Origin: 13-2-20CM-68-14 sp046723355
Lineage (GTDB): Bacteria; Actinomycetota; Thermoleophilia; Gaiellales; Gaiellaceae
DNA length: 64,000 nucleotides
Direction: 5' to 3'
NCBI GenBank assembly: GCA_046723355.1
Contig: JBKOUJ010000035.1
Coordinates: 62,001-126,000, forward strand
In this document: positions 32,813 to 40,894 of the stretch, one piece after another
Layout: each line of letters begins with the position of its first letter
Position numbering within the stretch: position 1 is the first letter of the stretch
The notes under the pieces: model-generated
What the model was told of the DNA's origin: nothing
The model's input: only the letters and a program-made list of their open reading frames with translations
Database searches by the model: none
Made by a program: the position numbers and the translations under genes

Positions 32813-33631
32813 CTGACGCTGCTCATCCGTACCTGGAACGTGTTCCACGGCAACGCGAAGCCGCCGGAGCGCCACGCCTATCTCGAGCAGATGGTGCGGC
32901 TCGCCTCCTCGGACCGCCCGGACATCCTCTGCCTCCAGGAGCTCCCCGTCTGGGCGCTCTCGCACCTGGCCGGCTGGAGCGGCATGAAGGCCCTCGGCGA
33001 AGTCGCGCAACCGGCCCGGTTCGGGCCGCTTCCGATCCCGGCCGAGCTCGGGCGCGAGCTCAGCTCGCTCCATAACGGCCTGCTTCGATCGGCCTTCTCC
33101 GGCCAGGCGAACGCAATCCTGCTCTCCTCCGACGTCGAGGTGCTCGCGCATGAGCGGCTCGTCCTCAACAGCCGCGAGTTTCGCGACAAGGAGGCGCGGC
33201 GGCTGCGGCTCGGCCTGATCGCCCGGCTCGGGTGGGCGAAGGAACGACGGATCGTCCAGGCCGTGCGTGCGCGCTTTCCGGACGGGACGACCGTGTTTGT
33301 CGCGAATCTGCACGCCACGAGCTACCCGGCTGACCAGCGGCTCGCCGACGCCGAGCTCCTCCGCGCCGCCACGTTCGCGGACGGCCTGGCCGAGCCGGGC
33401 GACGACGTCGTCCTCGCGGGCGACTTCAACGTCCCGCCGTCGCGGTCTGCGACGCAGGCCGAGCTGGTCGACGGCGATTGGGGCTTCACCGCCGTCGCGG
33501 TCGACGGGATCGACCGGATCCTCGTACGTGGCGCTCCGCTCGACGGCGCGGTGCGCTGGCCGCCCGAGCGCCGCCGGGTCGACGGCCGCCTCCTATCCGA
33601 CCACACCCCTGTCGAGGCGACGATCGGATGA
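32813..33631 (+). CDS. Endonuclease/exonuclease/phosphatase (EEP) family protein
   Basis: The frame encodes RTWNVFHGN (catalytic Asn), CLQELPVWAL (metal Glu), VANLHATSYPADQRL (His), VLAGDFNVPP (DxN) and a final SDHTPVE (Asp-His), the complete DNase I/EEP set. It cleaves phosphodiester or phosphate ester bonds; the substrate is unknown. No ATG/GTG/TTG precedes the first motif except one inside the structured element (GTG 32714). CTG 32813, 9 nt after TACACT, is the best start and gives 272 residues. It overlaps the aminotransferase gene (ATGA). Confidence 0.85.
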   Translation: MTLLIRTWNVFHGNAKPPERHAYLEQMVRLASSDRPDILCLQELPVWALSHLAGWSGMKALGEVAQPARFGPLPIPAELGRELSSLHNGLLRSAFSGQANAILLSSDVEVLAHERLVLNSREFRDKEARRLRLGLIARLGWAKERRIVQAVRARFPDGTTVFVANLHATSYPADQRLADAELLRAATFADGLAEPGDDVVLAGDFNVPPSRSATQAELVDGDWGFTAVAVDGIDRILVRGAPLDGAVRWPPERRRVDGRLLSDHTPVEATIG

Positions 33632-34707
33632 CCTTCGAGGCGGCACGGGCGCAGTTCCCCGTCTTCGAGCGATTCGCGTACCTGAACGCCGGCACGAACG
33701 GCCCGCTCCCGCGCGCGACGGTCGAGGCAGTCGCAGAATGGAACTGCCGCGACCTCGAGCATGGCCGCGGGGGCAAGCCGTACTTCGAGGAGGTGCTGGC
33801 GCTTCGCGAGCGTGCGCGCGAAGCACTCGCCGCGGTGCTGGATGCGGCGCCCGAGAACGTCGCGCTCGTCAGCTCGACGACGAACGCCTGCAACGTCGTG
33901 CTCGCCGGGCTCGGGCTAACCGAGGGCGACGAGATCGTCACCAGTGACGTCGAGCACTTCGGGCTGCTTGGGCCGTTGCTCGCCTCGCCGACGCGCGTGC
34001 GGGTCGCCCGCGTCCGCGATGCGCCGCCGGAAGACGCGCCCGGGCTCGTTTTGCAGCAGGTCACGGAAAAGACCAAGCTGATCGCCCTCTCGCATGTCTC
34101 CTGGCTGACCGGCAACTCGCTCCGTCCGACCGAACTGCGTCAGGAGACGGAGCTGCCGATCCTCGTCGACGGAGCGCAGTCGGCCGGCGTGTGCCCGACC
34201 GACGCCGCCGAGTTCGACTTCTACACAGTCTCGGGCCAGAAGTGGCTCTGTGGACCGGACTCGACGGGGGCTCTCTACGTTCGCGATCCGGAGCGGCTGC
34301 GGGTCGCGCTGCCGACCTACATGTCCCAGTCGGCGTATGACATCGAAGAGTCGTTCACCCCGAAGCCCGGCGCGGCGCGCTTCGACTCGGTGTGGTACGC
34401 GCCCGGGATCCTGTCCGGCCTCCTCGCGGCGCTGGAAGCTGCGCCGGATTGGCGCTTCGAACGGGCACGCGAGGCAGCGTCTTCCTGCCGCGACCGCCTC
34501 GTCGAGGCCGGCTACGAGGTCGTCACCGCGCCCGACCAGGCCGGCCTGATCTCGTTCGAGTCCGGCGGGGACGCCGCCGGGGCGGCGGCGCGGCTTTACG
34601 AGGCGGGCGTCGTCGCCCGCGACTTGCCGGGGACGCCGTGGCTGCGCATCTCCTGCGGCTGGTGGACGAGCGACGAGGACGTCGACCGACTACTCGCCGC
34701 GCTCTAG
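33628..34707 (+). CDS. Class V aminotransferase (cysteine desulfurase-like)
   Basis: A 359-residue fold-type I PLP enzyme. It has AYLNAGTNGPLPRAT (N-terminal), STTNACNVVLAGL, LSHVSWLTGNSLRP, ILVDGAQSAGVCP (PLP Asp and Gln) and the Schiff-base Lys in VSGQKWLCGPDSTGALY (about 204-220). It resembles isopenicillin-N-epimerase/desulfurase-like members; no obvious desulfurase Cys loop is seen, so the reaction is uncertain. It is translationally coupled to the EEP gene. Confidence 0.88.
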   Translation: MTFEAARAQFPVFERFAYLNAGTNGPLPRATVEAVAEWNCRDLEHGRGGKPYFEEVLALRERAREALAAVLDAAPENVALVSSTTNACNVVLAGLGLTEGDEIVTSDVEHFGLLGPLLASPTRVRVARVRDAPPEDAPGLVLQQVTEKTKLIALSHVSWLTGNSLRPTELRQETELPILVDGAQSAGVCPTDAAEFDFYTVSGQKWLCGPDSTGALYVRDPERLRVALPTYMSQSAYDIEESFTPKPGAARFDSVWYAPGILSGLLAALEAAPDWRFERAREAASSCRDRLVEAGYEVVTAPDQAGLISFESGGDAAGAAARLYEAGVVARDLPGTPWLRISCGWWTSDEDVDRLLAAL

Positions 34708-34753
34708 CTCCTCCTTCCCTCCGCTCGCCAAGAGATGCGGTCGGCACTTCGCA

Positions 34754-34766
34754 GTGGACTGTCCAC
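34754..34766. repeat. REP-like half palindrome upstream of the RAYT gene
   Basis: GTGGACTGTCCAC is a perfect 13-bp palindrome around an odd centre. Its GGACTGTCC core is the reverse complement of the GGACAGTCC core of the REPs at 38286-38313 and 58226-58253. Its position in the 5' flank of the transposase gene fits the usual association of RAYT genes with their own REPs. Confidence 0.5.
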
Positions 34767-34875
34767 CCGAACTGCCGCGAACGGCCATGGCAACTGCAAC
34801 AAGGGTGTGACGTTTCGTCCACAGGCAGGTCTCGTTGGGAGACGGCGACGCTTCGAGGGCGCGTACGGTGGGCGC

Positions 34876-35352
34876 GTGACAGGCCGCCTGCCGCGCTATG
34901 TCTTCCCCGACGGCGTCTTTCACGTCGGCACGCGCGGGGTCGACGGGACGCCGGTCTTTCGCAGCGACGACGACCGCCGCTTCTTCCTGCAGCTCTTCGC
35001 AGACGTGGTGGAACGCCACGAGTGGCTCGTTCACGTCTTCTGCCTAATGACGAACCACTACCACCTCGTCGTCGAAGCCCTGCGCGACGAGCTCTCCGAC
35101 GGCTGCCACCGCCTCAACGGCGTCTATGCCCAAACGTTCAACCGCCGGTACAAGCGGAAGGGCCATCTGTGGGGCGACCGCTTCTGGTCGGGGCCGATCG
35201 ACAGCGACGAGCAGTTCGAGGACATCTGCGCCTACGTTCTCAACAACCCGGTGCGGGCCGGTCTCTGCGACGAACCGGCGGACTGGCCCTGGAGCGGCAG
35301 CCAAATGGAACGCACTGCCTGGCGGATCGTCGGCCCCCGACGGGTGGACTAG
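34876..35352 (+). CDS. REP-associated tyrosine transposase (RAYT, Y1_Tnp/HUH)
   Basis: The 158-residue protein begins TGRLPRYVFPDGVFHVGTRG, the usual RAYT start. It carries the HUH metal motif in CLMTNHYHLVVEA (about 55-67), a catalytic Tyr in NGVYAQTFNRRYKRKGHLWG (about 80-99) and the ending YVLNNPVRAGL..DWPWS. RAYTs are domesticated IS200-like enzymes thought to process REP hairpins. No terminal inverted repeats of an IS are seen. TACGGT (34864-34869) is 6 nt before GTG 34876, so it looks like a host-style gene. Confidence 0.92.
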   Translation: MTGRLPRYVFPDGVFHVGTRGVDGTPVFRSDDDRRFFLQLFADVVERHEWLVHVFCLMTNHYHLVVEALRDELSDGCHRLNGVYAQTFNRRYKRKGHLWGDRFWSGPIDSDEQFEDICAYVLNNPVRAGLCDEPADWPWSGSQMERTAWRIVGPRRVD

Positions 35353-35359
35353 CGTGCGC

Positions 35360-35941
35360 TTACGAGGCCGGAACGTCGGCCGCGGTCCGCAGCCCGAGCT
35401 CCGGTGCGATCGGCCTCAGTGCCTCGGTCACGAAGGCGATGTGCTCATTCAGATCGACGCCGAGCTCCTCGGCGCCCTTGTAGACGTCGTCACGGTTGAC
35501 GCCCGAAGCGAAGGACGGTTGCTTCAGCTTCTTCCGAACGGACTTCGGCTCGAGGGTGTCGATTCCGTCCGGCCGCACGAGCCCGCACGCATGGATGAAC
35601 CCGGACAGCTCGTCGCACGCGAACAGCGTCTTTTTGAGCGGCGTGTCGCGCGGGAGCCCGAGGTGCTCGGCATGCGAGAGGACGCCCTCGACGACTTCCT
35701 CCGGATACCCCTCCTCGCGCAGGATCGGCGCCCCGTCCTGCGGGTGCTTGTCGAGCGTCGGATGCATCTCGTAGTCGAAGTCGTGCAGGAGGGCGGTCAC
35801 GCGCCAGAGCTCCTCGTCCTCGCCGAACTTCTGAGCATAGGCGCCGACCGCGGCCTCGACGGCGAGAGCATGGCGCCGCAGGGGCTCGCTCTGCGTGTAC
35901 TTCGAGAGCGTGTCCCAGGCCTGATCGCGTGTCGGCCGCAC
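35360..35941 (-). CDS. HD-domain hydrolase
   Basis: The 193-residue all-helical protein has the HD motif set: RRHALAVEAAVG (first His about 23), TALLHDFDYEMHP (His-Asp about 53-54), SHAEHLGLP and a later Asp in ACDELSG. HD proteins hydrolyse phosphate esters such as nucleotides; the substrate is unknown. The start is GTG 35941, 8 nt after TATCGT on the minus strand, within a -10 shared with murA. Confidence 0.88.
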   Translation of the reverse strand: MRPTRDQAWDTLSKYTQSEPLRRHALAVEAAVGAYAQKFGEDEELWRVTALLHDFDYEMHPTLDKHPQDGAPILREEGYPEEVVEGVLSHAEHLGLPRDTPLKKTLFACDELSGFIHACGLVRPDGIDTLEPKSVRKKLKQPSFASGVNRDDVYKGAEELGVDLNEHIAFVTEALRPIAPELGLRTAADVPAS

Positions 35942-35948
35942 GGGTCAG

Positions 35949-35955
35949 TACGATA
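35949..35955. promoter_or_regulatory. Shared bidirectional -10 box (TACGATA)
   Basis: TACGAT (35949-35954) is 10 nt before the murA ATG at 35965. TATCGT on the minus strand (complement of 35950-35955) is 8 nt before the HD-hydrolase GTG at 35941. The start codons are 24 bp apart. Confidence 0.6.
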
Positions 35956-35964
35956 GCCGCGCCG

Positions 35965-37275
35965 ATGCCGACGACCACCGTCGCCGACGCGCTCATGGAA
36001 ACGTTCGTCATCGAGGGCTCCCAACCCTTGAACGGTCGCATTACGGCGGCCGGGAACAAGAACGGAGCGCTACCGATTCTCGCCGCGTGCCTGCTCACGG
36101 AGGAGCCCGTGACGCTGACGAACGTCCCGCGGATCCGCGATGTGGAGACGATGGTCGAGCTGCTGGCGCAGCTTGGCGCCGACATCGAGTGGGCCGCCGA
36201 GAACGAGGTTCGCGTGCACGCGACCGACCTGATCACGACCGAGGTCGACGAGCGGCTTGCGAGCCGCATCCGCGCCTCGTTCCTGCTCGCGGGCCCGCTG
36301 CTCGCGCGCTGGGGCCGGGCCGCGGTGCCCCCGCCGGGCGGCGACGTGATCGGGCGGCGGCGGCTCGACCCGCACATCCACGCCCTCACGGAGCTCGGCG
36401 CGCAGATCGACCTCAACGGCCGCTACGAGATGCAGACGAGCGGCCTCGTCGGCCAGCGGATCTTCCTCGACGAGGCGAGCGTGATGGCGACCGAGAACGC
36501 CGTCATGGCGGCCTCGCTCGCTGCCGGGGAGACGGTGATCGGCAACGCGGCCTGCGAGCCGCACATCCAGGACCTCTGCCGCTTCCTGCGGTCGCTCGGC
36601 GCCGAGATCGACGGGGTCGGCTCGAACGTTCTCACCGTCCGCGGCGTCCAGCGGCTGCGCGGTGGTGAATGGCGGATCGCCTGCGAGCACGTCGAGGTCG
36701 CGAGCTTCATCGGCCTTGCGGCTGTCACCGCCGGCGACGTCACGATCGACGACGTCGTGCCAGAAGACCTGGCGCCCATCCTGCCTTCCTTCGAGCGCCT
36801 GGGGGTGCGGGTGGAGCTCGATGGCACGTCCCTCCGCGTTCCCCCCGACCAGGAGCTCGTCGTCCAGGACGACCTCGGCGGTCAGATTCCGAAGATTGAG
36901 GACGGGCCGTGGCCCGCGTTCCCGGCCGACCTGACGTCGATAGCGCTCGCCGTCGCGACGCAGGCGCAGGGCACGGTCCTGATCTTCGAGAAGATGTTCG
37001 AGAACCGGTTGTTCTTCGTCGACAAGCTCGTCTCGATGGGAGCGCGGATTATCCTCTGCGACCCGCACCGCGCGGTCGTCACCGGACCGGCGAAGCTGAT
37101 CGGCCAGCGCATGGCCAGCCCGGACATCAGGGCCGGCATGGCGATGCTGATCGCGAGCCTCTGCGCCGAGGGCACCTCGACGATCGGCAACGTCGGCGAG
37201 ATCGACCGCGGCTACGAGCGGATCGACGAACGCCTCAGGTCACTCGGCGCCCGCATAGAGCGCGTCGAGAGCTGA
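35965..37275 (+). CDS. murA: UDP-N-acetylglucosamine 1-carboxyvinyltransferase
   Basis: MurA commits UDP-GlcNAc to peptidoglycan synthesis. The 436 residues show the EPT fold: IEGSQPLNGRITAAGNKNGALP (Lys/Asn of the site), PPPGGDVIGRRRLDPHIHAL, PDIRAGMAMLIASL and GEIDRGYERIDERL at the end. In the loop that normally reads PGGCxIG, the catalytic Cys is Asp (residue 127). MurA enzymes with Asp here, as in mycobacteria and chlamydiae, are active and resist fosfomycin. I chose ATG 35965 for its fit to the -10 and the family start. Confidence 0.95.
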   Translation: MPTTTVADALMETFVIEGSQPLNGRITAAGNKNGALPILAACLLTEEPVTLTNVPRIRDVETMVELLAQLGADIEWAAENEVRVHATDLITTEVDERLASRIRASFLLAGPLLARWGRAAVPPPGGDVIGRRRLDPHIHALTELGAQIDLNGRYEMQTSGLVGQRIFLDEASVMATENAVMAASLAAGETVIGNAACEPHIQDLCRFLRSLGAEIDGVGSNVLTVRGVQRLRGGEWRIACEHVEVASFIGLAAVTAGDVTIDDVVPEDLAPILPSFERLGVRVELDGTSLRVPPDQELVVQDDLGGQIPKIEDGPWPAFPADLTSIALAVATQAQGTVLIFEKMFENRLFFVDKLVSMGARIILCDPHRAVVTGPAKLIGQRMASPDIRAGMAMLIASLCAEGTSTIGNVGEIDRGYERIDERLRSLGARIERVES

Positions 37276-37354
37276 GCGGCTAGCGCACCCGGATCGAAAC
37301 GCGCCGCTCGCCGGCGCGGTCGCCATTTCTTGCTGCGATACCCTCAGTCGAGGG

Positions 37355-37903
37355 ATGGCCCAGACCGGTTACGCGGGGGAGGAAGGCCGGCTTCAGGCAC
37401 GGGTCGCGGTGAACGGATCCGGCAGGGCCTCCGCCGACACCGGCATCCCCGTTCTCGACCACCTGTTGACTCTGCTCGCCGAGCACGCGTCGTTCGACCT
37501 CGCCCTCGAGGTTGCGCCGGAGGAGCCGGACGCTGAGGTCGCCGCCGCCGGCCGCGCGCTCGGGCAGGCCCTGTCCGGAGCACTTCACGACGCGGCAGCC
37601 CGCGGCCACGGCTCGGCGGTCGTGCCGGCCGACGAGGCGCTCGCACACGTCGCGCTCGAGGCCTCGGGACGGCCACTGCTCGTCTCGAACGTCGACCTTT
37701 CGGATATGGGGGTCGGCGGGCTCGCCACCGACCTCGTGGCGCGCTTCTTGTCCGAGCTCGCCGAGGGTGCGGGTCTAACCCTCCACGTCCGCCTGATCGA
37801 GGGGCGCGACACGCAGCACGTCCTCGAAGCGATCTTCAAGGCCCTCGGCCTGGCGCTGGCCCAGGCCGTCCGACCGCAGAGAAGGGAGACCGATGGCAAC
37901 TGA
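37355..37903 (+). CDS. HisB-like protein lacking metal ligands (probable pseudoenzyme)
   Basis: The 182-residue protein follows imidazoleglycerol-phosphate dehydratase end to end: RASADTGIPVLDHLLTLLAEHASFDL, PADEALAHVALEASGRPLLV, LTLHVRLIEGRDTQHVLEAIFKAL. The first metal/catalytic motif HHTxED is absent (the segment reads VAPEEPDAEVAAAGRALGQAL) and the second motif HH has become QH. A manganese dehydratase should not work this way. It overlaps ridA (11 nt) and follows murA rather than his genes, suggesting another role. TACCCT (37339-37344) is 10 nt before the ATG. Confidence 0.75.
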   Translation: MAQTGYAGEEGRLQARVAVNGSGRASADTGIPVLDHLLTLLAEHASFDLALEVAPEEPDAEVAAAGRALGQALSGALHDAAARGHGSAVVPADEALAHVALEASGRPLLVSNVDLSDMGVGGLATDLVARFLSELAEGAGLTLHVRLIEGRDTQHVLEAIFKALGLALAQAVRPQRRETDGN

Positions 37904-38285
37904 GTCGAAGTCCGTTGTCCGAACCGACGCCGCGCCGGCCCCGTTCCAGGGCGCGCCTTACTCGCAGGCGATCCGCGCGGGCGGGTTCGTGTTCGTCTCC
38001 GGGCAGCTCGGGCTGAAGCCCGGCGATGAGCGCATCGAAGGCGGCATCGTCGAGCAGACCGAGAAGATCTTCCAGAACCTGCGAGCCATTCTCGAAGAGG
38101 CCGGCAGCGGCCTCGACAGCCTGGTCAAGACGACCGTGTTCCTGATCGATCTCGACGACTTCGGCGCGATGAACGAGGTCTACGCGAACCACGTGGGCTC
38201 TTCGGCGCCCGCACGTGCAACTGTGCAGGTTGCGGCACTGCCGTCGGGCGCGAGGGTCGAGATCGAGGCCATCGCCGCGCTCTAA
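37893..38285 (+). CDS. ridA: RidA-family deaminase
   Basis: RidA hydrolyses reactive enamine/imine intermediates made by PLP enzymes. The 130-residue chorismate-mutase-like fold shows APYSQAIRAGGFVFVSGQLG, the catalytic Arg in APARATVQVAALPSGARVEIE (about 109-128) and the terminal Glu. It is translationally coupled to the HisB-like gene. A REP element starts one base after its TAA. Confidence 0.92.
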   Translation: MATESKSVVRTDAAPAPFQGAPYSQAIRAGGFVFVSGQLGLKPGDERIEGGIVEQTEKIFQNLRAILEEAGSGLDSLVKTTVFLIDLDDFGAMNEVYANHVGSSAPARATVQVAALPSGARVEIEAIAAL

Positions 38286-38313
38286 GGGACAGTCCCGGTC
38301 CGGGGACAGTCCC
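38286..38313. repeat. REP element (GGGACAGTCCC type)
   Basis: This 28-nt imperfect palindrome has GGGACAGTCCC at both ends around a GC centre. It matches the element at 58226-58253 at 26 of 28 positions. The A-A mismatch in the middle of each arm makes the bulged hairpin typical of REPs processed by RAYTs; a RAYT gene lies 3 kb upstream. Confidence 0.75.
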
Positions 38314-38335
38314 TCCGCTCCGCCACAATGTCCTC

Positions 38336-40894
38336 ATGCGGTGCGAAACGGTCATCGCGACCCACACGAACACCGATTTCGACGCGTTCGCGGCGATGTT
38401 GGCTGCTCGGCGCCTCTACCCGGGCTCCGTCGTCTGTCTGGCCGGTTCACTGAACCGGAACGTCCGCGAGTTCTACCGCCTGCACGCCGACGAGCTCGAC
38501 TTCGTCGTCGAGGCCTCGCGCCTCGAGCTGGACGCGATCCAGCGTCTGATCGTCGTCGAGACCGTGGATGCCGGGCGCCTCGGTGAGCTCGAATCGGTCG
38601 CGCTCGACCCGAGCGTCGACAAGGTCGTGTTCGACCACCACGCGGCCGAACGGCCCGCCTGGGCGGCGCCGGAGAACGTCATCGTCTCCGAGGACGGCGC
38701 GCTGACGACAACGCTCGTCGGGGTACTCGCGGAGCGGGAGCTTGCCGTCACGCCGGTCGAGGCCACGGCGTTCGCGCTCGGGATTCACGAGGACACCGGA
38801 TCGCTGACCCATACGACGGCCACCCAGCGCGACGCCGAAGCGCTCGGCTGGTGCCTCCGCCACGGCGCGAAGCAGGATCTCCTCTCGCGCTTCCTGCACA
38901 CGCCGCTCGGCGAGGCCGAGCGGGCGCTTCTCTCGACGCTGCTCGACTCGATAGAGACCCACGAGACTGCAGGCACGGAGGTGTTCGTAACCTCCACGGC
39001 GACGGGCGAGTACGTCGAGGGGATCTCGAACCTGGCGCACAAGCTCGTCGACGTGACCGACGCGGCGGGTCTCGTCGTCCTGGTCGAGATGGACGGGCGC
39101 GTCTTCGCGGTCACGCGCAGTCGCATCCCCGAGCTGGACGCCGCGACGCTCGCGGCCGTGCTCGGCGGAGGCGGCCACGCGCAGGCAGCCTCCGCGATCT
39201 ACCGCGGCTCGCTCGCCGATGCGCGACGGCTCGTCGTGGAGCACCTCGCCGACGCCGTTCGTGAGCCGGCACGCGCTCGCGACGTGATGTCGAAGCCGGC
39301 GCGGACGATTCCGCCGGACGAGACGGTCTCCCGCGCGATGGTCGGCTGCCAGCGCTTCGGCCAGAGCGGGATCCTGGTGGCCGCCGACGGCGAGGTTGTG
39401 GGCGCGGTCAGCCGCGAAGATCTCGACAAGGCGATCTCGCACGGGCTCGCGCACGCACCCGTCAAGGGGATCATGAGCTCGCGTGTCGCCGTGTGCGACG
39501 AGGGCACGCCGCTCTCCGAGCTCCAGCGCCTGCTCGCTGGCGGTGACGAGCGCATCGCGGTTCTGCGCGGCGGCAAGCTGGTCGGCGTCGTCACCCGAGG
39601 CGACGTGCTCGAGGCGCTCGGCGAGCGTGCCACGGCGCCTGGGCGGCCGACCTTCTCGCTCGCCGACGACCTCGCGAAGCTGGAGCGGCTCACACCCGTG
39701 TTCGAGGCCGTCGCCGCCCTGAGCGGCGACTTCGAGGGCGTTTATCTCGTCGGCGGGACTGTGCGGGACATCATCCTCGGAGAGCGCAGCTTTGATGTCG
39801 ACATCGCGGTCGAAGGCGACGCGATCGCACTCGCGCAGGCGCTCGCCGACGCGTTGGGCGGCCGCGTGCGTGCGCACGAGAAGTTTGGTACCGCGGTCGT
39901 CGTCTACGGGGACGGCGAACGGGTCGACGTCGTGACCGCCCGGACCGAGTTCTACGACGCGCCGGCCGCGCTGCCGGCGGTTGAGCACGCGTCGATCCGC
40001 GAGGACCTCTTTCGCCGCGACTTCACGATCAACGCGATGGCCGTGTCGCTGAAGGGCGGCGACTACGGCCGGCTCGTCGATCCCTTCGGGGGTCGCGCCG
40101 ACCTCGACGCGGGCCGGATCCGCGTGCTCCACAACCTCTCGTTCATCGACGACCCGACCCGGATTTTCCGCGCGATCCGCTACGAGAACCGCTACGGATT
40201 CCGGATGGACGACCACACGGCCGCCCTTGCCCGCGGGACGATCGAGATGGGGCTCGTCGGCGACCTTTCCTCGGCACGCCTCCGCGACGAGCTCGTCGCT
40301 CTGCTCGAGGAAGGCGAGTTCGAGCACTCGATTCTCCGCCTCGCCGAGCTCGGCGCGGACAAGGCGATCCACCCGCACCTCGCGGCCGATCAGGAGGCCG
40401 TCGCGCTGCTGGCCCGCCTGCGAGCGCTTGCCCAGCAGTACGAGATCGATGTCCCGGCCTGGCACCTCGGCCTGATCGCGCTGGCACGGATGCTGCCGCC
40501 TGACGAGGTGTACGACTGGCTGCAGCGCCTGAAGGTGAGGCGCCGCGACGCCGAGCAGATCGCGGCTGCAGTGACCGTCGGCCCGCGGCTCGTCGGCCGA
40601 GTGCGCGACCGCGACGTCGAGCCGGCCGAGGTCGTCGCACTGGCCGACCGCTACTCGCCGGACGCGCCGCTCTTCGCACTCGCGCTGGAGGATCTCGAGC
40701 CGCTGCACGAGTACTTCCGTGGTCTTCGCGACGTTCGCCTGGAGGTGACCGGCAATGACCTCGCCGAGCTGGGGCTGGGCGAGTCGCCGCGTGTGGGGGA
40801 AGTCCTCGCGGAGCTGCGGCGGCGCAAGCTGAACGGCGAGCTGGACGGGCGCGACTCGGAGCTCGCGGCAGCGCGGGAGTTGATCGGCTTGTGA
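38336..40894 (+). CDS. DHH phosphoesterase - CBS pair - CCA tRNA nucleotidyltransferase fusion
   Basis: The 852-residue protein has three parts. The first is an N-terminal DHH/DHHA1 domain (THTNTDFDAFAAMLAARRLY, FDHHAAERP at about 99, GGGGHAQAAS at about 278-287). The second is a CBS pair (about 313-435, ARDVMSKPARTIPPDETVSR). The third is a nucleotidyltransferase of the CCA/poly(A) family (VYLVGGTVRDIILGERSFDVDIAVEGD, about 470-496, with RRDFTINAMA) plus an RNA-binding domain. It presumably builds or repairs tRNA 3' ends and removes nucleotides through DHH, with adenylate sensing by CBS. It overlaps pgeF by 4 nt. Confidence 0.9.
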   Translation: MRCETVIATHTNTDFDAFAAMLAARRLYPGSVVCLAGSLNRNVREFYRLHADELDFVVEASRLELDAIQRLIVVETVDAGRLGELESVALDPSVDKVVFDHHAAERPAWAAPENVIVSEDGALTTTLVGVLAERELAVTPVEATAFALGIHEDTGSLTHTTATQRDAEALGWCLRHGAKQDLLSRFLHTPLGEAERALLSTLLDSIETHETAGTEVFVTSTATGEYVEGISNLAHKLVDVTDAAGLVVLVEMDGRVFAVTRSRIPELDAATLAAVLGGGGHAQAASAIYRGSLADARRLVVEHLADAVREPARARDVMSKPARTIPPDETVSRAMVGCQRFGQSGILVAADGEVVGAVSREDLDKAISHGLAHAPVKGIMSSRVAVCDEGTPLSELQRLLAGGDERIAVLRGGKLVGVVTRGDVLEALGERATAPGRPTFSLADDLAKLERLTPVFEAVAALSGDFEGVYLVGGTVRDIILGERSFDVDIAVEGDAIALAQALADALGGRVRAHEKFGTAVVVYGDGERVDVVTARTEFYDAPAALPAVEHASIREDLFRRDFTINAMAVSLKGGDYGRLVDPFGGRADLDAGRIRVLHNLSFIDDPTRIFRAIRYENRYGFRMDDHTAALARGTIEMGLVGDLSSARLRDELVALLEEGEFEHSILRLAELGADKAIHPHLAADQEAVALLARLRALAQQYEIDVPAWHLGLIALARMLPPDEVYDWLQRLKVRRRDAEQIAAAVTVGPRLVGRVRDRDVEPAEVVALADRYSPDAPLFALALEDLEPLHEYFRGLRDVRLEVTGNDLAELGLGESPRVGEVLAELRRRKLNGELDGRDSELAAARELIGL

